Assembly (NCBI GenBank): GCA_028287895.1
Contig: JAQBOV010000020.1
Span: 1-64,000, forward strand
Origin: Mucilaginibacter sp.
GTDB taxonomy: Bacteria > Bacteroidota > Bacteroidia > Sphingobacteriales > Sphingobacteriaceae
DNA: 64,000 nt
Direction: 5' to 3'
The position numbers and the translations under genes were made by a program. Of the stretch, positions 1 to 8,179 are shown piece by piece. Each line of letters opens with the position of its first letter. Position 1 is the stretch's first letter. The notes under the pieces are model-generated. The model ran no database searches, was not told where the DNA came from, and worked only from the letters and a program-made list of their open reading frames with translations.

Positions 1-13
1 TAAAAAACTATCG

Positions 14-21
14 TAATTTTG
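14..21 (+). promoter_or_regulatory. Candidate -7 promoter box, flippase operon
   Basis: TAATTTTG matches the Bacteroidota -7 consensus TAnnTTTG and lies about 57 bases before the TTG start of the flippase gene. The -33 box would fall outside the window, so the call rests on one half-site. Confidence 0.4.
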
Positions 22-78
22 AAGTAGTAAAAAAGGGGTAATTTAACGCTCTGAAAATTTAACTATTCCCATTGATCA

Positions 79-1566
79 TTGTCAACAGCTAAAAAATTTG
101 CGGGACAAACCGCTATATACGGACTAAGCACCATTGTACAACGCTTATTAAGCTCATTACTTACCCCGCTTTATACCCGGGCCTATCTGCCTAAAGTTTA
201 TAGTATCTTCAGCACCATGTTCGCCTACGCGTCTATTTTTCAGGCGTTGCTGGCATTCGGTATGGAAACCACCTTTTTCAGGTATTTAAACAAGTTTCCT
301 GATAAAAAAAGCCAGGTTTATAATAATGGCTTTTGGGTTATATTTACCGTAAGCATCTGCTTTTTATTACTTACTGTTCCATTTACCCATTCACTGGCCG
401 GTTTAATTAAAATTGGAAAAGATATCCCCCAGGGCGAGTTTGAGCTTTACATAAAATTCTTTATAGGCATATTGATACTTGATGCCTGGTGTGTTATTCC
501 GTTTGCTAAGCTGCGTGCAGAAAATCGTCCCGTTAAATACGGGCTGATAAAAGTGATCAATATTATAGTCACCGTATCATTAAATGTCCTGTTCATTTTG
601 GTCATTCCTTATTGGACAGCGCACCGGTTTTACGCCTGGCAATGGTTTTCACATTGGTACATTCATGGTTGGGTTGCTTATGCATTTTTAGCCAACCTGA
701 TTTCAAGTTTTGTTACCCTGGCGATGTTATTGCCCGAGCTATTAAAACTTCAATTAAAGTTTGATAAGATCATCTTCAGGCAGATGCTTATTTACAGCGG
801 ACCAATTTTAGTTGCCAACTTATCTTATTTAGTAAATGAAAATCTTGACAAAATCCTGCTTGGGAAATTATTGCCTGCCAATATAAGTGAGCAGGAAGTT
901 GGTATTTATTCTGCATGTGCACGATTATCCATCTTTGCCAGCCTGTTCAACCAGGCTTTTCGCATGGGGGCCGAGCCATTCTTCTTCAGCCATGCCAAAA
1001 ATAAAAATGCCGGGTATACCTATGCCCGGATTATGGACTATTTTGTCATTACCATGTGCATCATGTTTTTAGGTGTGGTAGCTAATATTGAACTATTAAA
1101 ACATTACGTAAATAACAAGGCTTACTGGGTTGGACTTGATGTTGTGCCGCCTTTGTTATTTGGTTACGTTGCACTTGGTGTTTACATGAATTTATCGGTA
1201 TGGTATAAGCTGTCGGACCAAACCCGCTACGGCTTATATATTTCATGTATAGGTGCAATTGCAACGATTATATTAAATGTTGCCTTTATACCAAAATACA
1301 GCTATATGGCCTCGGCATGGGCATCGCTGATCGCTTATACCATTATGATGGTGCTATCCTACATCTGGGGGCAAAAAAATTATCCTATTCCTTATAATTT
1401 AAAAAAGAACCTGGTTTATATTATTATTTCACTTATCCTCGTTTATTTATCATTCTATGTATTTAAACGTAATATATTTGCAGGTAATGCCCTGTTAGTC
1501 CTATTTGCAGGCGGCGCATTATTGATCGAGGGAAAAGAATTAAAAGCTATTTTTATTAAGCAATGA
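79..1566 (+). CDS. Polysaccharide flippase (Wzx/MATE-like membrane protein)
   Basis: This 495-residue protein is almost entirely hydrophobic, with about 12-14 predicted membrane segments. It opens with an amphipathic [21 protein letters not shown] stretch typical of polysaccharide_synt/Wzx flippases, which move lipid-linked sugars across the inner membrane. The internal [24 protein letters not shown] region, a second half-transporter start with a charged membrane helix, also fits the family. The start is a TTG; no better ATG lies nearby and the conserved N-terminus begins there. Its stop overlaps the dut start in ATGA, so the two are probably co-transcribed. No glycosyltransferases are beside it, so the sugar substrate cannot be told. 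The family is fairly secure, the substrate unknown. Confidence 0.85.
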   Translation: MSTAKKFAGQTAIYGLSTIVQRLLSSLLTPLYTRAYLPKVYSIFSTMFAYASIFQALLAFGMETTFFRYLNKFPDKKSQVYNNGFWVIFTVSICFLLLTVPFTHSLAGLIKIGKDIPQGEFELYIKFFIGILILDAWCVIPFAKLRAENRPVKYGLIKVINIIVTVSLNVLFILVIPYWTAHRFYAWQWFSHWYIHGWVAYAFLANLISSFVTLAMLLPELLKLQLKFDKIIFRQMLIYSGPILVANLSYLVNENLDKILLGKLLPANISEQEVGIYSACARLSIFASLFNQAFRMGAEPFFFSHAKNKNAGYTYARIMDYFVITMCIMFLGVVANIELLKHYVNNKAYWVGLDVVPPLLFGYVALGVYMNLSVWYKLSDQTRYGLYISCIGAIATIILNVAFIPKYSYMASAWASLIAYTIMMVLSYIWGQKNYPIPYNLKKNLVYIIISLILVYLSFYVFKRNIFAGNALLVLFAGGALLIEGKELKAIFIKQ

Positions 1567-1997
1567 ACATCCGCATCATCAACAGGTCAAAAAATAACCT
1601 TCCGGCATACGAAACGATACATTCAGCAGGCATGGACCTGCGTGCTGATCTGGAAGATTCTGTCCGGCTAAACCCGATGGAACGAAAATTGATACCAACC
1701 GGATTGCATATTGAGCTGCCCGAAGGGTTTGAGGCGCAGATAAGACCGCGCAGCGGATTGGCGTTTAAGCATGGCATAGGTATTGTTAACTCACCGGGTA
1801 CAATTGATGCGGATTATCGCGGTGAAATCAAGGTGTTGCTGATCAATTTATCAAATGAACCTTTTGAGATCAACGCGGGTGACCGGATAGCACAAATGAT
1901 TATCGCAAGGCACGAGAAAGTAAGCTGGCTGGAAGTAGAGGTTTTAAATGAAACATCCAGGGGTGCTGGTGGTTATGGTCATACAGGGGTAGGATAA
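1563..1997 (+). CDS. dut: dUTP diphosphatase
   Basis: The 144-residue product is a trimeric dUTPase, which hydrolyses dUTP to dUMP and pyrophosphate, keeping uracil out of DNA and feeding thymidylate synthesis. All five family motifs are visible: motif 1 AGMDLRAD (about residue 23), motif 2 RPRSGLA, motif 3 [11 protein letters not shown] with the catalytic Asp, motif 4 GDRIAQMII and motif 5 [10 protein letters not shown] near the C-terminus. Motif 5 normally reads RGxGGFGSTG; here the stacking Phe is Tyr and the Ser is His. Length is normal. It overlaps the flippase stop by 4 bases and ends one base before the TPR gene, so it probably sits in a run of co-transcribed envelope genes. Confidence 0.95.
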   Translation: MNIRIINRSKNNLPAYETIHSAGMDLRADLEDSVRLNPMERKLIPTGLHIELPEGFEAQIRPRSGLAFKHGIGIVNSPGTIDADYRGEIKVLLINLSNEPFEINAGDRIAQMIIARHEKVSWLEVEVLNETSRGAGGYGHTGVG

Positions 1998-1998
1998 A

Positions 1999-3741
1999 AT
2001 GAAGCAGAAGGTATCTCTATTATTATGGTGTTTGATATTTCCTGTTTTTGTATTTGCGCAAAACGAAAATTCAGGTAACGGCAGCCGTGTGGTTATAGTT
2101 GCAGGGAAACCGATGACCAATGATGACAGCCTGATCGTCAAGCAGCTTTTCTTTTCGGCGCTGCGCGAGAAAACAGTGGAGAATTTTACATTGGCAACAG
2201 AGGAATTTAACCAGGTTTTGCAGGTTGATCCTGCCAATGATGCCTCTATGTATGAGCTTGCCGGCATAAAGAAACTGAAGAATAATTACGCTGAAGCACG
2301 TGACCTGCTTGAGAAAGCAGTAACGGTTAAGCCTGATAATGAGTGGTACTGGGTCGCCCTGGCCGATTGCTATGAAAAAAGTAATGATATCGCCAGGCTT
2401 GAGAACGTTTTTAGTGAACTAATAAGAATCGATCCCGATAAAACAGACTACTATTTTGATAAGGCCAACGTTTATTTTTTGGAAAGAAAATATGATGATG
2501 CCCTGGCAGTTTATAAACAAGTAGAACAAATAACCGGTGTAACGGATGAACTGATTGCCAAACGGCAGACGATTTATCTTAAACAGGGAAAAGTTGACCG
2601 GGCCGCTGCTGACCTGGAAGCAATGATAGCGGCAAACCCCAGGCAAATAAGGTATTACCTGTTTCTGGCCGAGGTCTATAACTCAAACGGACTGGCAGAT
2701 AAAGCGCTTGCAACATTACAATCTGCCCGCAAGATAGATCCGAATAATGGACAGGTGCATCTTGCCCTTGCTGATATTTACCGCGATAAAAAAAGCTACG
2801 AAGATAGTTTTAATGAATTGACATTGGCCTTTGCAATTCCGGATCTGGATATCGACCAAAAAATAAAGATCGTTTCTGGCTATCTGCCTAAATTCCCTGA
2901 CCCCAATGCTAAGGCAAGTGCCCTTGAATTAAGCAGGCTGTTGACGGCCGCTCATCCGGATGACTACAGGGCCTATGCTTTGTATGGTGATATGCTGCTG
3001 CAAAACGGAAAGTACAAGGATGCAAAAGTCAATTATAAAAAGTCAGTGGCATTAAACGGGCAGGTTTACCAAGTAAGGGAACAATTGATAAGGCTCGACT
3101 TAGGCGATAATGATATGGATGCTGCATTGAAGGATGGTCAAGACGCATTGTCGCTTTTTCCTAATCAGGCCTGGCTGAATTACCTGGTAGGTGTTGCGTG
3201 GCTGCAAAAAAAGGATTTTAAAAAAGCATTGGAATATGTTAAAAACGCATCCTCGCTTGAAACCCAGGATAAAGATCTGCTGGCCCAGTGTTTTTCATCA
3301 ATGGGAGATTGTTATCATTCATTGAACGATCTGGCCAGCTCGGACGAGTCGTATGAGAAGGCATTGGGTTATAACCCCGATAATGCGTATACCTTAAACA
3401 ACTACGCTTATTATTTATCTGTTCGGGGGCTTTCATTAGATAAGGCTGCTGACATGTCAAGGCACTCCAATGAATTGCAGCCCAATACCGCATCATTTGA
3501 AGATACTTACGCATGGATATTGTTTAAGCAGAAAAAGTATGCCGATGCCCGGTTATGGATGGAGAAAGCTTTGTCGCATGACAAAGACCACAGCGCTGTT
3601 CAATTCGAGCATTATGGCGACATTATGTTTTATTTAGGTGATGCGGATGCGGCTGTGCAGAACTGGAAAAAGGCAAAGGACAATGGGGAAAGTTCACCAA
3701 TTTTAGAACGAAAGATCAATGAGAGGAAATACATTGAATAA
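1999..3741 (+). CDS. Secreted TPR-repeat protein
   Basis: This 580-residue protein starts with a signal peptide (hydrophobic residues 6-19, cleavage likely after VFA-Q) and is then filled with tetratricopeptide repeats. These are recognisable by patterns such as W.ALADCYEKSND, AYTLNNYAYYLS and YAWILFKQKKYADA. TPRs form helical scaffolds for protein-protein contact, so a periplasmic adaptor role is likely. It ends 23 bases inside the longest reading frame of the next gene, so translation is probably coupled. In Bacteroidota this protein type commonly precedes a DUF4292 lipoprotein and EnvC, as here, suggesting a shared envelope or cell-wall role. The precise partner is not known. Confidence 0.85.
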   Translation: MKQKVSLLLWCLIFPVFVFAQNENSGNGSRVVIVAGKPMTNDDSLIVKQLFFSALREKTVENFTLATEEFNQVLQVDPANDASMYELAGIKKLKNNYAEARDLLEKAVTVKPDNEWYWVALADCYEKSNDIARLENVFSELIRIDPDKTDYYFDKANVYFLERKYDDALAVYKQVEQITGVTDELIAKRQTIYLKQGKVDRAAADLEAMIAANPRQIRYYLFLAEVYNSNGLADKALATLQSARKIDPNNGQVHLALADIYRDKKSYEDSFNELTLAFAIPDLDIDQKIKIVSGYLPKFPDPNAKASALELSRLLTAAHPDDYRAYALYGDMLLQNGKYKDAKVNYKKSVALNGQVYQVREQLIRLDLGDNDMDAALKDGQDALSLFPNQAWLNYLVGVAWLQKKDFKKALEYVKNASSLETQDKDLLAQCFSSMGDCYHSLNDLASSDESYEKALGYNPDNAYTLNNYAYYLSVRGLSLDKAADMSRHSNELQPNTASFEDTYAWILFKQKKYADARLWMEKALSHDKDHSAVQFEHYGDIMFYLGDADAAVQNWKKAKDNGESSPILERKINERKYIE

Positions 3742-4504
3742 GCTGCTCATGATTTGTTGTCTGCTGGCAATGGTGAGTTGCAAAGCAAGAAAACAGGTTG
3801 CCTTTAATCCAAAGCCTGCCGGAAATGCAGCGGCAAGCCTTGTAATGAGCAAGTTAAATGAGATCAGAAAAGGCCAGGCAGATTTTAACACTTTTTCTGG
3901 TAAAGCACGCACATCGCTTGATATTAACGGAAACAGCAATGATGTTACGCTGAATATCCGCATTCAAAAGGGAAAAAAAATATGGGTTTCTGTAACCGCA
4001 ATCGCCGGAATTGAAGTAGCGCGTGCACTGATCACGCCTGATAGCTTGCTGGTGATCAATAAATTGCAGGGACTGTATCTAAAGAAGCCCTTTAGTTATA
4101 TTTATACCTATACCAGCAATCAGATTGACTACCGCTCGGTAGAGGCTCTGCTGGTGGGTAATGCCATACCGCAGTTATTAAATGAAGACAGTAAATTTCA
4201 GCTTGATAGCGGACGCATTATCTTATCAGGCAATTTACAGGAATTGGTTTATAAGCTTATTCTTGGCTCCGATATGAAGGTAAGCCATACGGAATTGGCA
4301 GATCAAGCCCAGGACCAATCGTTAAGCGTTGACAATGCCACTTTTATACAAGCTGAAAACAGAGTTTTACCCTCGCAGATCAATATGTCATCAACAGCCA
4401 AGTCGAAAAAAGTTCAAATGAATTTGCATTATATCAAAGCTGATTTTGACCTTCCGCTTGAATATCCGTTTAGTATTCCTTCAAGGTATTCGCTGGCTAA
4501 TTAA
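3719..4504 (+). CDS. DUF4292 lipoprotein (LolB-like fold)
   Basis: The 261-residue product has a lipoprotein signal peptide ending in a lipobox at LAMVSC, so it is probably anchored in the outer membrane or the outer leaflet of the inner membrane. The body matches my memory of DUF4292, a Bacteroidota family with a LolB/LppX-like half-barrel, including the early FNTFSGKARTSLDI segment and a middle segment of alternating beta strands. Function is unproven; LolB-like folds carry lipids or lipoproteins. Two starts are possible: the ATG at 3719, inside the previous gene, or a TTG at 3734. The TTG follows an AGAGGA sequence by seven bases and gives a more typical signal peptide (MNKLLMICC). EnvC follows after about 18 bases. 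Confidence 0.8.
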   Translation: MRGNTLNKLLMICCLLAMVSCKARKQVAFNPKPAGNAAASLVMSKLNEIRKGQADFNTFSGKARTSLDINGNSNDVTLNIRIQKGKKIWVSVTAIAGIEVARALITPDSLLVINKLQGLYLKKPFSYIYTYTSNQIDYRSVEALLVGNAIPQLLNEDSKFQLDSGRIILSGNLQELVYKLILGSDMKVSHTELADQAQDQSLSVDNATFIQAENRVLPSQINMSSTAKSKKVQMNLHYIKADFDLPLEYPFSIPSRYSLAN

Positions 4505-4510
4505 AATTTA

Positions 4511-4518
4511 TATTTTTG
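4511..4518 (+). promoter_or_regulatory. Candidate -7 box close to envC start
   Basis: TATTTTTG fits TAnnTTTG and ends only 4 bases before the envC ATG, so a transcript from it would be nearly leaderless. No convincing -33 TTTG is present, so it may be chance in AT-rich sequence. Confidence 0.25.
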
Positions 4519-4522
4519 GTTG

Positions 4523-5806
4523 ATGAAATTTTTAAAAATAGTATTCTTTTTAGCCGGTGTTTTTATCGCAGTAAGCGTGCATGCGCAAAGCAGCGATGAA
4601 TTAAAACGGCGCCGTGATAAATATAGCGAGGAACTGGAAAGGCTCAATCGCGAATATGAGCAGACAGCCAATGATAAAAGAAGCACTTTAAAACAGTTAA
4701 GCCTGTTAAAAGCCCAGATCAACCTTCGCGAAGAAAAGATCAATGTCATCAATTCTGAAGTAAGAAATTTAGATAATCAGATTTCCGAAAGCACCAATAC
4801 CGTACATAGCTTGCAAAGCCAGCTGGATCAGCTAAGAAAAGAATATGCGGCTATGATACTTTTTGCATACCGCAATCAAAGTTCCTACAATAAGCTGATG
4901 TTTATTTTTGCCGCAAAAGACTTTAACCAGTCCTATAAGCGTTTAAAGTATTTACAGCAATTTGGGTCCTATCGCCAGCGGCAGGCGCAATATATAATGG
5001 GTACCCAAAAAGACCTGCATGTAAAGATAAATGAACTGGATAATACAAAAAAACAAAAGAACACTTTGCTGGTCGACCAGGTAAAAGAAAAAGAAACACT
5101 TGGTAAGCAAAAAAATGATCAGGCCCAGGTAGTATCCCTGTTGTCAAGGCAGCAAGGAGAATTGAAGCAGCAGCAAAAAGATCTGCAACGGAAAATAGCC
5201 CGGACCAATCAGGAAATAAACGCCGCCATACGCAGAGAGATCGAGGAGCAGCGGCGCAAAGCTGAAGCTGCTGCTAAAGCGGCCGCTGCCGCCGCCGCGG
5301 CGACAGGAGATAGCAGAAATGTTACAGTCCCTAAAAAAGCGATTACAAAGAATTCGACAACAAGCGAGGTGTTAAATGCAACACCGGAATCGGCCAGGCT
5401 GTCGAATGACTTTTTGGGCAATAAGGGAAGTTTGCCATGGCCGGTAACAAACGGCGTCGTGGTACAGGGATTTGGCGCTTATTATACCGAAGGCATTAAA
5501 AGTGAGAATAGCGGTATTGATATAAAAACCAACATAAATGCGCCGGTCAGGGCGGTTTTTGATGGCAAAGTAAGGGTTATTAAAAATGTTTATGGAGATT
5601 ATTTCGTTCTTATCCATCATGGAGAATACTTTACGGCATATTCAAATCTGAAGTCTGTCAGTGTGTCCGAAGGGCAAAACGTCAGTACAAAGCAGAACAT
5701 TGGCACCGTTGCTGCCGAAAGTGCCACAGGCATCCCCAAGGTTAATTTCCAGTTGTGGAAAGGCTCAACACCGGTAAATCCCAAGATATGGCTGCAGCCT
5801 GATTAA
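4523..5806 (+). CDS. envC: EnvC-like murein hydrolase activator (degenerate LytM)
   Basis: The 427-residue protein has a signal peptide (cleavage near VHA-Q), a long coiled coil (about residues 25-245, rich in Glu, Lys and Gln), an alanine-rich stretch near residue 250 and a C-terminal LytM/M23 domain from about residue 300. EnvC proteins sit in the periplasm and switch on cell-wall amidases at division. The M23 metal ligands are missing here: the usual HxGID is NSGID, YxHL is YSNL and the final HxH is NFQ. The domain should therefore be non-catalytic, as in true EnvC. An upstream in-frame TTG exists at 4520, but the ATG at 4523 is the natural start. Last gene of the envelope run. Confidence 0.9.
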   Translation: MKFLKIVFFLAGVFIAVSVHAQSSDELKRRRDKYSEELERLNREYEQTANDKRSTLKQLSLLKAQINLREEKINVINSEVRNLDNQISESTNTVHSLQSQLDQLRKEYAAMILFAYRNQSSYNKLMFIFAAKDFNQSYKRLKYLQQFGSYRQRQAQYIMGTQKDLHVKINELDNTKKQKNTLLVDQVKEKETLGKQKNDQAQVVSLLSRQQGELKQQQKDLQRKIARTNQEINAAIRREIEEQRRKAEAAAKAAAAAAAATGDSRNVTVPKKAITKNSTTSEVLNATPESARLSNDFLGNKGSLPWPVTNGVVVQGFGAYYTEGIKSENSGIDIKTNINAPVRAVFDGKVRVIKNVYGDYFVLIHHGEYFTAYSNLKSVSVSEGQNVSTKQNIGTVAAESATGIPKVNFQLWKGSTPVNPKIWLQPD

Positions 5807-5839
5807 TAATTGTTTTAAAATTTGTGGCATAATATTATC

Positions 5840-5847
5840 TATATTTG
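5840..5847 (+). promoter_or_regulatory. Candidate promoter of tatA pair
   Basis: TATATTTG fits TAnnTTTG and a TTTG lies 15 bases upstream (5821-5824), slightly closer than the usual 17-23. The tatA ATG is 18 bases downstream. Confidence 0.45.
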
Positions 5848-5865
5848 TAAATTAATTTTCATGGT

Positions 5866-6339
5866 ATGTTTAGTTCGATTTTATTGTTTTTGAACATCGG
5901 TGGCCCGGAGATGATTTTGATCGTTTTTGTGGCACTATTGCTTTTTGGGGGCGAAAAGCTTCCCCAGATTGCACGTGGTTTGGGGAAAGGGATTCGTGAT
6001 TTTAAAGATGCTTCAGAAGGTGTAAAGCGCGAAATAACAAACCAAATAAATAACTACGAAGAAAAGAGGCAGGAGGAGCCTGTTGTTAGCAATCCTCCTG
6101 CTGAGGAGACCTTGCATGAATTGCCGCCCGCATCCGGGGAGCATACTGTTTCGGCACCGTCCGAGGTTGGGGCCCATGACAACGATGTGCCAAACCCGAT
6201 AGCTGAAATGCAGGGCGTACCCAATACGATACCGTATAATGAAAACCACGGAGCAGTTTCAGAAGATCAGCTGAGCGAAGCGCATCATCCGGAAGCTTCT
6301 GATTCTGAAACTAAACAAGTTAAAACAACACACGAATAA
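5866..6339 (+). CDS. tatA: Sec-independent translocase TatA/B-type protein, long tail
   Basis: This 157-residue protein has the TatA architecture: a short N-terminal segment, one membrane helix (ILIVFVALLLFG), a hinge Gly, then an amphipathic helix (EKLPQIARGLGKGIRDFKDA). TatA forms the pore through which folded twin-arginine substrates cross the inner membrane. After residue 65 comes a long, acidic, Pro/Glu-rich tail of about 90 residues that looks disordered, making it nearly three times the length of the second copy downstream. It may act as TatB or as a specialised TatA. No tatC is in the window, so the translocon must be completed from elsewhere. Confidence 0.9.
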   Translation: MFSSILLFLNIGGPEMILIVFVALLLFGGEKLPQIARGLGKGIRDFKDASEGVKREITNQINNYEEKRQEEPVVSNPPAEETLHELPPASGEHTVSAPSEVGAHDNDVPNPIAEMQGVPNTIPYNENHGAVSEDQLSEAHHPEASDSETKQVKTTHE

Positions 6340-6367
6340 ATAAATCATAACATAAAACTTAAAAATT

Positions 6368-6550
6368 ATGGGCTCATTAGGCGCACCAGAAATTATTCTG
6401 ATCATCATTGCAATATTGATACTGTTTGGCGGAAAGAAAATCCCCGAACTAATGAAGGGTTTGGGAAAAGGCATGAAGGAATTTAAAGATGCCCAAAACG
6501 GCGAAACCAGCAATCCAACGAACACAACAGAAGAAAAGCCAAAAAATTAA
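6368..6550 (+). CDS. tatA: Sec-independent translocase TatA, short copy
   Basis: A 60-residue Tat[28 protein letters not shown] gives the membrane helix, the double-Gly hinge and the start of the amphipathic helix, followed by a brief polar tail. It lies 28 bases after the long-tailed tatA and probably shares its transcript. The two proteins share the hinge and the GLGKGxxxFKDA helix, so they are paralogs. The short copy is the more standard pore subunit. Confidence 0.92.
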   Translation: MGSLGAPEIILIIIAILILFGGKKIPELMKGLGKGMKEFKDAQNGETSNPTNTTEEKPKN

Positions 6551-6562
6551 TCTATAAAGATT

Positions 6563-6612
6563 AATCTCAGGTCCCTCCACTGCTTGGCGGAGGAGATTTA
6601 GGAGGTGCTTCT
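6563..6612 (+). repeat. Intergenic GC-rich palindromic element, copy 1
   Basis: Between tatA and gatA lies an inverted repeat CCTCC/GGAGG around ACTGCTTGGC, followed by a GATTTAGGAGG tail. The shape and wording (CCTCC-loop-GGAGG-AGATTTA) resemble the elements inside miaB and before purD in this window. It is degenerate and its edges are approximate. Confidence 0.5.
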
Positions 6613-6633
6613 GCTTATAGCTTTTTACTTATA

Positions 6634-6676
6634 AACTTATCTGCTGAAATTTCCATTTCAACGGATAAGTTTTTTA
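6634..6676 (+). terminator. Rho-independent terminator after tatA pair
   Basis: A long hairpin pairs AACTTATCTG with CGGATAAGTT and, inside it, TGAAAT with ATTTCA around a TTCC loop. A run of T follows directly. It ends 10 bases before the gatA start. Confidence 0.8.
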
Positions 6677-6686
6677 TTTTAGGCCC

Positions 6687-8114
6687 ATGGCTAAATTTTA
6701 TTCCTCTTTAGCTGAAATAAAGAGAGAAATACAAAGTGGAGAGGTAACAGTGCAGGGGATGGTAAAGGACTACCTTGCCCGGATCAGATCCAATGCTCAT
6801 TTGAATGTTTTTAACGAAGTATTTGAACAGGAGGCGATATCCCGCTCAAAAATTATTGATGAACGTATCAAAGCAGGTGCCGCAGGCAGGCTGGCGGGCA
6901 TGGTCATCGGCATAAAGGATAATATTTGCTATAAAGGGCATAAAGTATCTGCATCTTCTAAAATGTTAGCGGGCTTTACCTCGGTTTATTCCTCAACCAT
7001 AGTTGAGCGTTTGCTCGCCGAAGACGCTATCATTATAGGCCGCTGTAATTGCGACGAGTTTGCAATGGGCGCATCTAATGAGAACTCCTATTTTGGCCCG
7101 GTTAAAAATTATGCCGACAATACTAGAGTTTCAGGCGGCTCATCCGGCGGTTCAGCAGTGGCGGTACAGGCAAATTTGTGTCATGCTGCTATTGGTACCG
7201 ATACCGGCGGTTCAGTAAGGCAACCCGCATCATTTTGCGGATTGATCGGCCTAAAACCTACCTACGGCCGTATTTCGCGGCATGGTATTATTGCCTATGC
7301 TTCCTCGTTTGACCAGGCTGGCCCCATCACTCGGTCGGTAGAGGATGCCGCGCTTTTATTGGAAATTATGGCCGGCGTGGATGATTACGATAGTACCCTG
7401 GCACAAGCGCCGGTGCCTGCATACAGCCATAAACTTTCAGCCGATCCTTCCAAAAAGAAGATCGCTTATATCCAGGAGGCCTTATCGAGTCCCGGTGTTG
7501 ATCCGGAGGTAAAAAGTGCCCTGGTCGGGTATATTGATAAGTTGCGCGCTGAAGGGCATACGGTTAAACCCATAGCTTTTGAATATTTGGATTATATAGT
7601 ACCGGCCTATTATATATTAGCAATGGCCGAGGCTTCGGCTAACCTGGAAAGATACGATGGTGTTCACTACGGATACAGGAGCCCTGCGGCCGCCGGGCTG
7701 GTCTCTACTTATAAGCGTTCGCGGTCAGAAGGTTTCGGAAGGGAAGTAAAACGCCGCATTATGCTGGGTACATTTGTATTAAGTGCCGGCTATTACGATG
7801 CCTACTATGCCAAGGCGCAAAAAATACGCAGGCTGATCAAAGAGAAAACAGACAGCTTATTGCAGGAGTATGATTTCATTTTAACGCCCACCGCTCCTGA
7901 ACCGGCTTTTAAGATCGGGAAAATTGAAAAAGATCCGGTTGTAATGTATCTTTATGACATTTTTACCGTACAAGCATCATTAGCAGGCGTACCTGCTATT
8001 TCTTTGCCTGCCGGGACGAATACTGAGGGGATGCCATTGGGCTTACAATTACTCGCCAAACGTTTTGCAGAGCAGGAATTGTTGAATTTTTCGAAATATT
8101 TCTTAGAACTATAA
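6687..8114 (+). CDS. gatA: Glutamyl-tRNA(Gln) amidotransferase subunit A
   Basis: The 475-residue protein belongs to the amidase signature family. As GatA it releases ammonia from glutamine and passes it to GatB, which converts misacylated Glu-tRNA(Gln) (and Asp-tRNA(Asn)) to the correct form. The Lys-Ser-Ser triad is visible: K77 in GIKDN, the cis-Ser in GGSSGGSA (about residue 152) and the nucleophile S176 in TDTGGS. GatA-specific stretches include RPFGxxKPTYGRISRHGI-like sequence and the terminal PLGLQLLAKRFAEQELL. Length is normal for GatA. gatB and gatC are not in the window; split gat genes are common in Bacteroidota. Confidence 0.93.
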   Translation: MAKFYSSLAEIKREIQSGEVTVQGMVKDYLARIRSNAHLNVFNEVFEQEAISRSKIIDERIKAGAAGRLAGMVIGIKDNICYKGHKVSASSKMLAGFTSVYSSTIVERLLAEDAIIIGRCNCDEFAMGASNENSYFGPVKNYADNTRVSGGSSGGSAVAVQANLCHAAIGTDTGGSVRQPASFCGLIGLKPTYGRISRHGIIAYASSFDQAGPITRSVEDAALLLEIMAGVDDYDSTLAQAPVPAYSHKLSADPSKKKIAYIQEALSSPGVDPEVKSALVGYIDKLRAEGHTVKPIAFEYLDYIVPAYYILAMAEASANLERYDGVHYGYRSPAAAGLVSTYKRSRSEGFGREVKRRIMLGTFVLSAGYYDAYYAKAQKIRRLIKEKTDSLLQEYDFILTPTAPEPAFKIGKIEKDPVVMYLYDIFTVQASLAGVPAISLPAGTNTEGMPLGLQLLAKRFAEQELLNFSKYFLEL

Positions 8115-8179
8115 AGAATTTAATAAATTAGTCAAGATTTGATTTTGGTCAAAGCTGCAAATAAAAAAAAACCGACAGA

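Noticed and set aside
5521..5806. Active M23 endopeptidase
   Set aside because: All zinc ligands are replaced in the LytM domain of the EnvC-like protein.
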